From: Thraustochytrium sp. TN22
Taxonomy: Eukaryota > Sar > Bigyra > Thraustochytrida > Thraustochytriidae
Assembly: GCA_013306675.1 (NCBI GenBank)
Contig: JABLUY010000030.1
Coordinates: 112,302-176,301 of the forward strand
Direction of reading: 5' to 3'
DNA length: 64,000 bases
Shown here: piece by piece, positions 58,601-64,000 of the stretch
Position numbering within the stretch: the first letter of the stretch is position 1
How the letters are laid out: every line of letters begins with the position of its first letter
Notes under the pieces: generated by a model
What the model saw: only the letters and a program-made list of their open reading frames with translations
Databases searched by the model: none
What the model was told of the DNA's origin: nothing
Made by a program: the position numbers and the translations under genes

Positions 58601-61600
58601 CGGACCTCGAGCTTGACGGCCACGGCCTCGCCGAGCTTGGCGCCGACGCCCTCGGCGGCCAGGTCGAAGTCCATGACCTCGCGCCACTCCGGCGCGAGCG
58701 TGTCCTTGCGGACCTGCGTGCGGCGCTTGAGCTTGCCGGCCACCGTGACGACGCAGTACGGGTCGCTCGTGTTGCCGCCGCCCGCCTCCGCGCCACGGCG
58801 GCGGAAGAGGGCGATGCCGCCGTCGTCCGCGTTGCGCAGGCCGCGCGCCGAGACCACCTCGACGCGGACGCGAGTCGGTGCGCCGCGGAGCGCCGCGGTC
58901 GTGCCGGCGGCTGCGACGAGCTCGCGCGTGTCGAGCGGCGCGGACCGGGCCACGACCCGGCCAGTGTTGTGCTCCACGAGGGCGACCTCGACGCGAGGCC
59001 CCGGGTCCGGGAGCTTGAGCCAGACCTCGGCGCCGCCGTCGTCCCAAGCCGGGCCCTGCAGGCCCGGGCTCGCATCCTTGGCTCCGCTCTCGAGCGCCTT
59101 GATGATGACCCGGAGCGTGCCGGCCTGCGGCGCCTCGACCTGTCGCAGGCGCAGGCGCAGCGCCGAAAGGGATACCGCTCGGGACGCGCCGCCCTCGTCG
59201 GAGGGCGCGCGCAGCTTGGCCTCGACCCAGGCGAAGAATTCGTCGCGCGAGACCTCGCCGTCGCCATTGCGGTCCAGGAGCGCGATTTCGAGCTCCATGT
59301 CGGCCGCGGCGAGGTCGGTCTTGTCGGCGTGCGCAAAGAGGAAGGCAAGCCCCTCGCGCACGAGCTGGCGCGTCGCGCCGACCGGGACCGCGCCGCGCTG
59401 CTGCACGTCGAAGCGGTCGAAGGCCGCCGCAAAGGGCGCCAGGTGCGCTGGCGTTCGATCCTTCTCGAGCTTCGCCTCCGCGGAGCCACCCCGGCCACGG
59501 CGCAAGAGCGTGAGGCAGACGCCGTCCGCGAGGTCCACCTGGACGGCATGGCCGCTGCGCGCCAGCTGCCGCAACGAGACGAGGCCGCGTAAGGAGAGTC
59601 CCTTCCCATTGCGCACCGTGACACGCAGCGCCACAGGCGTGACGTGGCGGATGTCTGGGTAGTGGAAGTCCTCGCCAAAGAAGGCGTCGCCGCGCGTGAC
59701 CTGGACCTCGCGCGAGGCGCCGCAAATGTCCCAAGCCGCGCCGCGCGCCGAGACGAGCTGGAGCTCGACGCGCGCCTCGCGCACGCCGGCCGGCAGACCG
59801 CTCACCTTGGTGACTGAGATGACCAGGGTGTTCACCTCGCCGTCCCTTTCCTCCTCCTCCTCGTCCTCCTCCTCGTCCTGGATGTCGACCAGCGCCGCGT
59901 AGCGCCTCTTGTCGAGGGCCCAGGAAATGACGGAGGGCAGAGCGTCGGTGCCGTCTGTCTCGTCCATGCGGCGAAGCTCGTCGTCAAAGGGCTCGTACGC
60001 CGCGTCGAGGAGCGTGCCATCCGCGCAGCTGGCGATGAGGTGCACATCGTCTAGGGCCTCGTCGAGCGCGCTGGGCCCGAGGCCGACGGCCAGGAGGCCG
60101 CGGCCGGCATGCAGGGGCTGGCAGACGACCTGGTTCCCGCCGCCGGAGAGGAGGAGCGACTCGATGGCCAAGCCGACGCGCGGCGCGAGATTGAGGGTGG
60201 CCTCGTAGAAGAAGGCAGCCTCGTCGACGCGAAGGTTGTCGGCCTCCCTCGGGCCGGTCTCCACGGTGAGGTCGGCTGTCCAGTCACCAAGCGCGACCGA
60301 GACCGAGTTGGTCGTCGTCGCCGCCGCCTTGGCGGACACGCGAAGGGACGCGGTGGCCACGGGCTCCGTGACCTCGTCCTGCACGAGCGAGACCTCGGCG
60401 TCGAGGCTCGCATCAGCGCCCGGCAGGTAATAGGGCCCGAGGCGCTGCTGGAAGACGAGAATGCCGGTGGCGAGGTGGTCGTGGCGGAAGAGCGTCATGA
60501 ACCAGGCGCCGTGCAGCTTGATGCGCAGCGCGAACGGCGTCGAGGCGATGGCGTTGGCGTTCGCGTTCGCAGTGTCCGTGGGCGTGCCCCGGAGCCGCTC
60601 CACGCGCACATGGACCGGGACGGCGCCGGGCAAGGAGGCCCGGCGGCGTGCGCTAGCGAGCGCCGGGTCGCCGTTGGCTTGTGCGAGCGCGAGGGAGAGC
60701 TTGCCCGCCACCCGACCCTGGTACGTGAGCGTCAGTGCAGTTGGCCTGGGCGGCTCCAGCGGCGCACCCGGCAGGTGAAGCCAGGTGGTTGCGGCGATGG
60801 GCCTGGTGTTGGCGAAGATTTGCGCTGTGAGCAGCCAGACACTGGTGTGCGGACCGGCGAGGCGGCCTTGAGCGAGGTTCTCGGGCGCAAAGACGAGCGA
60901 GTCGCCGTCCCAGCTTGGATTGGACGCGCCGCCGCGCGGCGGGCGCTGCGAGACGCGTGCGTCAGCCAGGTGATTGGCGTCCGCCAAGCCGAGCGCGAGA
61001 CGGCCCGTCTCGGCGAGCCGCAGGTCCGAGGCGCGCAGGCTGGTGGCCGTGGCCTGCTGCGGCGCAGGCGCCGCGAGGCCGCGCCGCAGCGCGCCCACGC
61101 GCCGCGTGGCCCAGGAGGACGCCTTGGCCGCACACACCAAGTCGAGCGCGAGGTCGACGACCAGCCCCGAGCTCGCAGCCACGTGCAGCGGGAGGGTGAG
61201 GAAGCCGTCTGCCTTGAGTGACTGGCAGTGGACCGCGTCCGAGAGGTCCACGGTGACCTGGTGCAGCACGAGCTGGTGCGCGCTCCTGACGGTCACGCGC
61301 GCCGCGAGCGCCTCGCCAGGGCGCAGCGCAAGCGCCTGCAGCGTCTCGTGCAGCGCGCGAGCGGGCCTCGAGGCGGTCTGCAGCACCGTGTGCACAATTT
61401 CGGCATCGCCGAGCGTCGAGCCCGGGTCCAGCAGCTCCACCTCGACAACGGTGTTCCGTGGCAGCTTGCTGCTGCCTCGCACCTCGTTGATGGTGACCAA
61501 GAGGCTCGCCCGGTCCTCCGTCGTCGAGTCCTCGTCCTCGATCACATCCCAGGCGAGGCGGACCTGCCCCCCGCGCGAGAGCGGGAGCCAGACCTCGTTG

Positions 61601-62736
61601 TCGGTTTGCGCCACCGCCGCGGCCACGGCGAGGGTCGCGTGGGACGCGGCGCAAAAGAGCTCCACGCGCAGCGTCTCCAGCGCGTTTGCTTGCGAAAAGA
61701 CAAGTGCGCCGTCCACGGGCACGTGCAGCGCGAGATCGGTCGGGCGGCGTCGCATTGGGGATGGTGTAGCTGCATCACACGGGACGAGAGGAAACGACGT
61801 CCTCTCGCCCGAGGTCCCCACGATCAGGCGCACGCCAACGCGCTCGCGCGGCGCGGCCAGGAGGTCCTCTGGAATCCCTCGGAGCTGCACGTCGCGCACT
61901 CGTAGCAACGCTGGCACCGAGGAGATGGGTTGCACAGTCTCACCGCCTGTACAAGGCTCTGCGGGCTCGAAGACCACCTCCACGCGCACCTGCAGGCCGC
62001 AGGGCCCGCGATTCGCCATGCTCTGCTGGCCGCAGAGGCGCAGCGAGCCGGAGACTACAGGACTCTGCAGGGCTAGCGTGGTAACTTCAATCACCTCCTC
62101 GGTCTGGGCGTCCTCGTGGACAGCGGCGACGATGCGGAGCGTGTCTTGAGAAGGCCAGGTCCCCGGAAGCGCGGTCGTCTGGTCGATGGCGATGTCATCG
62201 TCGTCTCGCACCGAAAGCTGCGCCAGGTCTATGGGCGCCGTGTGCTCGTCGTCCTCGTCGGCTCCAAGCTCGCACAATTCTGCGGCGAAGCGCACGTGGC
62301 CGCGGCCATGAAGCCGCTTGGCGGAGACTAGCTTGAGGCGCCAGACCCCTCGGACCGGCGCAGCGAGCGCGTCGGCCGCCGCCACCCGCTCCAGCTCGAT
62401 GGCAATAGGCACGCGCACGCCGTCCAGGTCGACTTCGAGTTCGCGCTTGCGCGCCGCCCAGGCGTGCTTCGCAAACCCCTCCGCATCGTCGCCTAGCTCC
62501 ACGCTCGCTTGCGCTTCTCCGCGCTGCACATGAATCCAGGTCTTCTCCCTGCACCAGCCCGTCCTCCTCCTCCTCCTCCCCCTCCTCCTCTTTTTCCCGG
62601 CGCCCTCGTAGGCATCATCATCATCCCTGCTGACGACGTCGGAGTACGTGTCCCTCGTCAAGCCCTCGCCGCGAGGCATGAGCGTGAGCTGCGTGGCCTC
62701 ATCCTCCCAGCGCGCGAGGACTCGCCAGGCGTCCAT
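49645..62736 (-). CDS. Giant C2-like/EF-hand/ankyrin/IQ protein (4,363 aa)
   Basis: One uninterrupted 13,092-bp frame. At least seven stretches in 130-2450 look like C2-type beta-sandwiches (each opening like LRVRDVQLRG, LVISVTKVSGLP or VEVVSARGLRN). The clearest C2 is at about 1285-1409 (SDPYCVVTVAGKLKRRTQV, DTLAPEWREVMDF). Five EF-hand loops with canonical ligands lie at 1155-1166 (DRNGDGEVSRDE), 2749-2760 (DMDGNGRVDADE), 3037-3048 (DADKDGRASAEE), 4135-4146 (DQDRTGLVDAEE) and 4174-4185 (DSDADGKINLAD). Ankyrin repeats lie at about 2613-2665 (GRSALHLAVQARR). A run of IQ motifs at about 3205-3330 should bind calmodulin. A poly-Asp stretch is near 4016-4030. No catalytic motif is seen. It is probably a Ca2+-responsive membrane or cytoskeleton scaffold; the overall architecture matches no family I know. 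Confidence 0.88.
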   Translation of the reverse strand: MDAWRVLARWEDEATQLTLMPRGEGLTRDTYSDVVSRDDDDAYEGAGKKRRRGRRRRRTGWCREKTWIHVQRGEAQASVELGDDAEGFAKHAWAARKRELEVDLDGVRVPIAIELERVAAADALAAPVRGVWRLKLVSAKRLHGRGHVRFAAELCELGADEDDEHTAPIDLAQLSVRDDDDIAIDQTTALPGTWPSQDTLRIVAAVHEDAQTEEVIEVTTLALQSPVVSGSLRLCGQQSMANRGPCGLQVRVEVVFEPAEPCTGGETVQPISSVPALLRVRDVQLRGIPEDLLAAPRERVGVRLIVGTSGERTSFPLVPCDAATPSPMRRRPTDLALHVPVDGALVFSQANALETLRVELFCAASHATLAVAAAVAQTDNEVWLPLSRGGQVRLAWDVIEDEDSTTEDRASLLVTINEVRGSSKLPRNTVVEVELLDPGSTLGDAEIVHTVLQTASRPARALHETLQALALRPGEALAARVTVRSAHQLVLHQVTVDLSDAVHCQSLKADGFLTLPLHVAASSGLVVDLALDLVCAAKASSWATRRVGALRRGLAAPAPQQATATSLRASDLRLAETGRLALGLADANHLADARVSQRPPRGGASNPSWDGDSLVFAPENLAQGRLAGPHTSVWLLTAQIFANTRPIAATTWLHLPGAPLEPPRPTALTLTYQGRVAGKLSLALAQANGDPALASARRRASLPGAVPVHVRVERLRGTPTDTANANANAIASTPFALRIKLHGAWFMTLFRHDHLATGILVFQQRLGPYYLPGADASLDAEVSLVQDEVTEPVATASLRVSAKAAATTTNSVSVALGDWTADLTVETGPREADNLRVDEAAFFYEATLNLAPRVGLAIESLLLSGGGNQVVCQPLHAGRGLLAVGLGPSALDEALDDVHLIASCADGTLLDAAYEPFDDELRRMDETDGTDALPSVISWALDKRRYAALVDIQDEEEDEEEEERDGEVNTLVISVTKVSGLPAGVREARVELQLVSARGAAWDICGASREVQVTRGDAFFGEDFHYPDIRHVTPVALRVTVRNGKGLSLRGLVSLRQLARSGHAVQVDLADGVCLTLLRRGRGGSAEAKLEKDRTPAHLAPFAAAFDRFDVQQRGAVPVGATRQLVREGLAFLFAHADKTDLAAADMELEIALLDRNGDGEVSRDEFFAWVEAKLRAPSDEGGASRAVSLSALRLRLRQVEAPQAGTLRVIIKALESGAKDASPGLQGPAWDDGGAEVWLKLPDPGPRVEVALVEHNTGRVVARSAPLDTRELVAAAGTTAALRGAPTRVRVEVVSARGLRNADDGGIALFRRRGAEAGGGNTSDPYCVVTVAGKLKRRTQVRKDTLAPEWREVMDFDLAAEGVGAKLGEAVAVKLEVRDKDSLAFRDDKLGACRLQCSGDLCEETVQLTGTGAGPSATVTVRTQVLAYASASVVLDVVPDAASGPSHEDLARAASVRARAFQDALQLAEASEALLRAMPQALRTAPEALDAPKQPRSLENLDALAAQAAGLPTDALVDAYRDVQERMLAVARSRKFVPATYDDLLRMATRLAGALRERPHASGLVRELVGGLAPSGKDAATILRELAAADQRLAEMVLAQLTERVPDLSAAEGARALAALRRDTLATPADLDAAADAVREARRKGAARRREVEQTDAGLEAKRRELAGALGARALDRKLDLASAADVLYAHNLAGTRDDPPEALVKRLRDANLRADRRRKTRLQAQATRERVVLAFADALPVTAHKERLLRAVSNAKSSKEDGAAVGPLAALDLTASTLLTAILEDSLAPEDLVGRFVRHGAEEDCDDTMVLSHVQLRLEQDARKVALLAALRARLDALRTRDGPDLADVDALLRTSPIARAFLLEPVETTNETLAELARRAAAQIVQKDLLARVDVLRTGGVLHVTTPLLASHSLRAFLPDGTALNCASGGGDDHEEDNGLVARVPVPPQAPEDDVVGVLHLDLVPRDPRRTTFLRMDCALEDLLRRPGVALEGRFHARELPLPREGQGRVKVDVALDEPMRAHLRVSVNGAFALPAFVDRDRDMAHVQNCETARRTSAVLLFPGHDVRGGGVEIVAQTFADAALREPLGEVVRLDLAEVAPQQVHQGVAVQVRMDLEEDVLEAVSRERAATAIASTYRGHAIRRDRQVLGVLALPVRATGLVAAVGGAPLPSMSTFCTISYEGRELARSVAAQHQGGEPNFGVLRFPVTKAARDGGTFAVQVHEADDLVGNYELDGPALLALHETREHRLAGGLRAKRAAGLHVLVVRGKLENAAAGDEARVQLVQSGGRVQGNKRGTEARLVGENGRVEWNEGFALPGWDWGAGDAVSLRVELANGSAGVDVEVRLDEALSQPKLTRWARSADGHTAVLVKAWADTVRDDPARSGAVLLGPVSLQKEAGNSRELQSPKAAAWAEGGHLEVVVLEARDLGGVATKPRVRCELLPWGAAHAAGCGETARTWSDGAHARWTSAEANELRLTWPAHEVVGPPEVALALQLWGAAHEPPIGCGKLALEGVDADWVSSWQPLEPQGRLRLRVRRVGTDQVSASRVARVEAALRFQPKILDARADPAALAHEVSDLALLSEAAEAVSREQMETLLQERPRLLEARDTRGRSALHLAVQARRAGAAEALVQAGADLDAVDDMGRRPAEYARNARMLRALGALAPHSTLVSAATQLDGLATVVQHLGANEDAHLQRERARQATVVGQDELPAKDALGGEAYVMETLREVVAEAASPDEVFDLFDMDGNGRVDADEFEGSMRELLGIHSTADDRLGAVRSLAKALVPHNRAPCTRKRFAAFFAKDSEAGNSARSEEGREADALVTAWAALPALSTRSSVEDAKGALEAATGRLASEEVVRRSWLKALALEERDFDVAMADFATAASASASASAPWPKSMELRAFSEAVAAAVSRPWSLRFEERLRERFDNLVADGEVPAASVVARMAVSGGAADDGAVGRANDLVLQRVVDLVQREAQGGSVHTTRAAARRLFALLAGGEGRTSIDRFEFGVGLRELGVADASAASAVFAMLDADKDGRASAEEFVQHVERFIYRKQAALESVLQSLRLRAPRGDARPRGAARAALERKLGRLRAVAEGATNEGGGVLRHSSDAGLHATLHDVRWRALVQSEQGRLGEVTITCYDEMDEVLLGASGQALRLGRDDVRMVWDAERPAGAADDPVLLKVLAKLAAHQAHVDRSATTVQRAVARRAALVCARREMDAVREQRAVEAAQRAGAVAVQRVVRGRQARRRRARLQLVERRRQERLRQEHRGAVAIQAAARGYMQRHDVLARRRARRLTAVLRVQACARGFLLRSAGRRVAQREHEAIVRAVQAPFRVGIAARLTVDVPRLADEVLRMQAFVAGAGDDEDDDFDNDYQGGGRRPPVYGLLVEAAATTVHIDVEGRLGALIRVLRSFGVSEAAEDLGVGVFSRARGQTSFDAVVRKLLVVNDEALLLGAAQEIAAAVVRLHPVHTSEHVASSLAAVLQADPEPAKNRPAKSAARGVRFKSFRYLQASATYSYAWVQTQARTTTRVFTRALELEALEADLAHESQSKIAAERDAVQKQVRSLALASAELDLYGLRRAVLAEGGLRVERVDGQEATLTARWNGVTYQLSARLKFAKKRKVTAGHGYEHVPARAMCKKADLYAVLMIGNKSEADAPSVMRVELSEVETGERAAEALRRAAWMPPAKSRVFAQRVYLEDACGTGPGSGSGGGGGGNEGPGGAAARFRRVRWLGQLVTSSETVEAVEVDAWRLVERRTGGLQIRVRVGSGLLGWFSVQECKSVLRLYVRVEVTSDGMFERVSKMLSPFEETSRMLTGLLAHVRAGVRQAGDARRLFLRHGFEEAMPRGALLDVLRRRFACAAYLREEEGVLDNEEAEDLLDIFVRLLPDPIPLAVWESLCEPRETDVLTWVAGALRARQGGLLFVRAKLRALSQDNEEKNQEPRVAREAVEAMLCDYLEDTGLVPEMMQEIEWAGLAPEDSEVGVVSVPRFLRRMEEDAGTEAKDLDDDDDDDDDNDDDAAANGTERGLKQAAATEPDAIDGEEAEREAATRQALSPRERNRLLAELVDSDEEEELWPTGRGPLLQDEALRQALAELRFRILEYANPEVRPEGFDLEKAFRVFDQDRTGLVDAEEFARALEALEMTQILPTHEAILAFIEAVDSDADGKINLADFRRMVGPRRPMALLQRLRRPCPEQTIRWAVELYVADLGIWVPGMALRYRAFDHAVRIELQAHGTKVAAQDVGFLQLDDYPILLRRNLWSGKPWGREPLWKRVRNTRTLRNSRTALQDHFSTAHSSRSGAETSSGAETSSGAETSSAPTTARSSSSSSISYLTAASGDDEEEEAEDSTP

Positions 62737-63109
62737 GGCGGGTGCCTTCTGCCGGCCTCGGGCCCCGGGCCGGGCCCGGAGCTGGCGGGGTTCTCCGCGC
62801 CGCTCGAGGAGCAGGACTTGGGCTCCGAGTCCTCGTGCGAGCCCCTCTTCTCAGAGTCGTTGCGCGCAGCGGGTCCCGGTTCCTGGTACCGCGGTGGCGT
62901 CGGGAGAACCGGTTTCGCCGGCGGGCGACTGGCCGCGCGGCGCCGCAGACCTCGGTGGTGGCGCGCGCGCGGAGCGTCTGCGCGCGCGGGCGGGCGCCGG
63001 GGCGCGCGAGGCGGGCGCAGCGGGGCGCGCGAGAGGCCGTCTGCCGGGCCCGCCGGTTTTCCTGGGCGGAGCGGCGGTGCAGGGCGCGCGCGGCGTGCGT
63101 CAGAGCGCG
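62737..63109. promoter_or_regulatory. Bidirectional promoter region (giant gene / Pol I RPA2)
   Basis: 373 bp between two divergent ATGs, very GC-rich with GCGCGC runs and no TATA-like sequence. Both promoters must lie here or overlap the coding ends. Confidence 0.55.
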
Positions 63110-64000
63110 ATGTACAAGACGCCGCGGCGCGAGAAGCGGCCGTCGTCGACGGCGACGGGCGCCAAGGAGCAGGCGGCGGGGGCGCAGCTGACGTGGTCGG
63201 CGGAGGGCAAGACGGCGCGGACGAACCCGTCGTCGACGAACGATGCCATGCCGACGCAGGAGAGCGTGACGCAGCTGCAGGAGCTGGTGGCGCAGCACGT
63301 GGACTCGTTCAACTATGCGGTGACGGAGGGCCTCCAGTACGCGGTGAACGACATTGGTGTGCGCGAGCTGGTGTACGACGAGGACTCCGGGCGATCGATC
63401 CGCATGTGGCTGGAGAACGTGGACATTGGCAAGCCGATGCGCAAGATGCTGGACACGAAGCGCGCGAACGCGGACAACCGCATGTTTCCGTCGGAGGCGC
63501 GCGCGCGGCACATGAACTACTCGGCGCCGCTGACGGCGCGCGTGTGCTTTGAGCAGGACGGCCAGGTGTACTCGCTGGAGAAGAACCTGGGTCAGGTGCC
63601 GGTGATGGTGCGGTCGGTCAAGTGCAACCTGCTGGACATGGGTCCCAAGGAGATGGTGGCGCACCACGAGGACGCGACGGAGTTCGGCGGGTACTTTGTG
63701 TGCAACGGCAACGAGCGCGTGGTGCGGCTGCTGCAGATCCCGCGCCGCAACCACATCATGGCGGTGGAGCGGCCCTCGTTCAAGAAGCGAGGCCCGATGT
63801 ACAGCACCAAGGCGGTGACGATGCGGTGCGTGGGGCCGGACCAGGTCGGTTGCTCCTTGACGCTGCACTATCTGCTGGACGGCACGGCCATGGTGCGGCT
63901 GGGCATCCGCAAGGCGGAGTACATGGTGCCGGCGATGCTGGTGCTCAAGGCGCTCAAGGGCCCGATGGCGACGGACCGCGAGATTTACACGAGCGTGCTG
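63110..64000 (+). CDS. POLR1B: RNA polymerase I second-largest subunit RPA2 (3' partial)
   Basis: 297 codons from the ATG at 63110, open to the window end; full-length proteins are about 1,130-1,200 residues. After a short basic leader (MYKTPRREKRPSS) come the beta-subunit protrusion and lobe: LVAQHVDSFNYAVTEGLQ, RMFPSEARARHMNYSAPL, LGQVPVMVRSVKCNLLDMG. HHEDATEFGGYFVCNGNERV with RLLQIPRRNH and MRCVGPDQVG are typical of Pol I RPA135/RPA2 rather than Pol II RPB2 (which reads KEDPLDQGGYF). The subunit forms half of the active-site cleft for rRNA transcription in the nucleolus. Confidence 0.95.
   Translation, partial: MYKTPRREKRPSSTATGAKEQAAGAQLTWSAEGKTARTNPSSTNDAMPTQESVTQLQELVAQHVDSFNYAVTEGLQYAVNDIGVRELVYDEDSGRSIRMWLENVDIGKPMRKMLDTKRANADNRMFPSEARARHMNYSAPLTARVCFEQDGQVYSLEKNLGQVPVMVRSVKCNLLDMGPKEMVAHHEDATEFGGYFVCNGNERVVRLLQIPRRNHIMAVERPSFKKRGPMYSTKAVTMRCVGPDQVGCSLTLHYLLDGTAMVRLGIRKAEYMVPAMLVLKALKGPMATDREIYTSVL

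Overview
This is a GC-rich, gene-dense, intron-poor nuclear region of a eukaryote, most likely a labyrinthulomycete (thraustochytrid-type) stramenopile. The evidence is of four kinds. Nearly every gene is one uninterrupted reading frame with G/C at third positions; only two short GT-AG introns (80 and 86 bp) could be placed. A cell-surface protein carries the FPT/YPT tetrapeptide repeats common in stramenopile secreted proteins. Two genes carry Cys/His 26-residue repeats of the kind annotated 'WRKY19-like' in oomycetes and relatives. The housekeeping genes (alanyl-tRNA synthetase, COQ5, Pol I RPA2, eIF2D, Snf7) are clearly eukaryotic. Organism assignment is inference; no search was run.

Layout. 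1-3.8 kb: two tandem paralogues built from Cys/His repeats. The second has a complete N-terminus with a SUMO-interacting motif and two SUMO-acceptor consensus sites; its array was recently amplified. 3.8-5.9 kb: no gene seen. 5.9-14.4 kb: a compositionally odd secreted orphan, two polytopic membrane proteins in convergent arrangement, and a PH-domain/cPLA2-type phospholipase. 15.5-19.4 kb: a secreted PDZ-PDZ-PA-PA protein converging on a methylenetetrahydrofolate dehydrogenase that lacks the usual catalytic lysine; the junction between their 3' ends has been tandemly duplicated. 20.2-31.1 kb: eIF2D, an AMBRA1-like WD40 protein, alanyl-tRNA synthetase and a short-chain dehydrogenase. 32.4-39 kb: a TPPP/p25-alpha protein with an inserted WW-like module, a decayed unknown gene, a Snf7/CHMP4 ESCRT-III subunit with a myristoylation-type N-terminus, and a GPC1-type glycerophosphocholine acyltransferase. 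39.8-49.6 kb: COQ5, the PT-repeat membrane protein, a 3.6-kb stretch without a gene, a GPI-anchored 5'-nucleotidase and a DMT-type transporter. 49.6-62.7 kb: one intronless 13.1-kb frame for a 4,363-residue C2/EF-hand/ankyrin/IQ protein. 63.1-64 kb: the start of the Pol I second-largest subunit gene.

Functionally the genes are a mosaic, not an operon. Partial themes are phospholipid turnover (PLA2, GPC1), autophagy and membrane remodelling (AMBRA1-like, Snf7), Ca2+/membrane signalling (giant C2/EF-hand protein) and translation/ribosome production (AARS, eIF2D, RPA2). No retroelement, DNA transposon, tRNA or rRNA gene was recognised. The observations most worth following are the SIM plus zinc-knuckle-like repeat paralogues, the duplicated convergent junction, the folate enzyme lacking its catalytic lysine, the TPPP-WW fusion and the giant C2 protein. 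All alignments and counts were made by eye.
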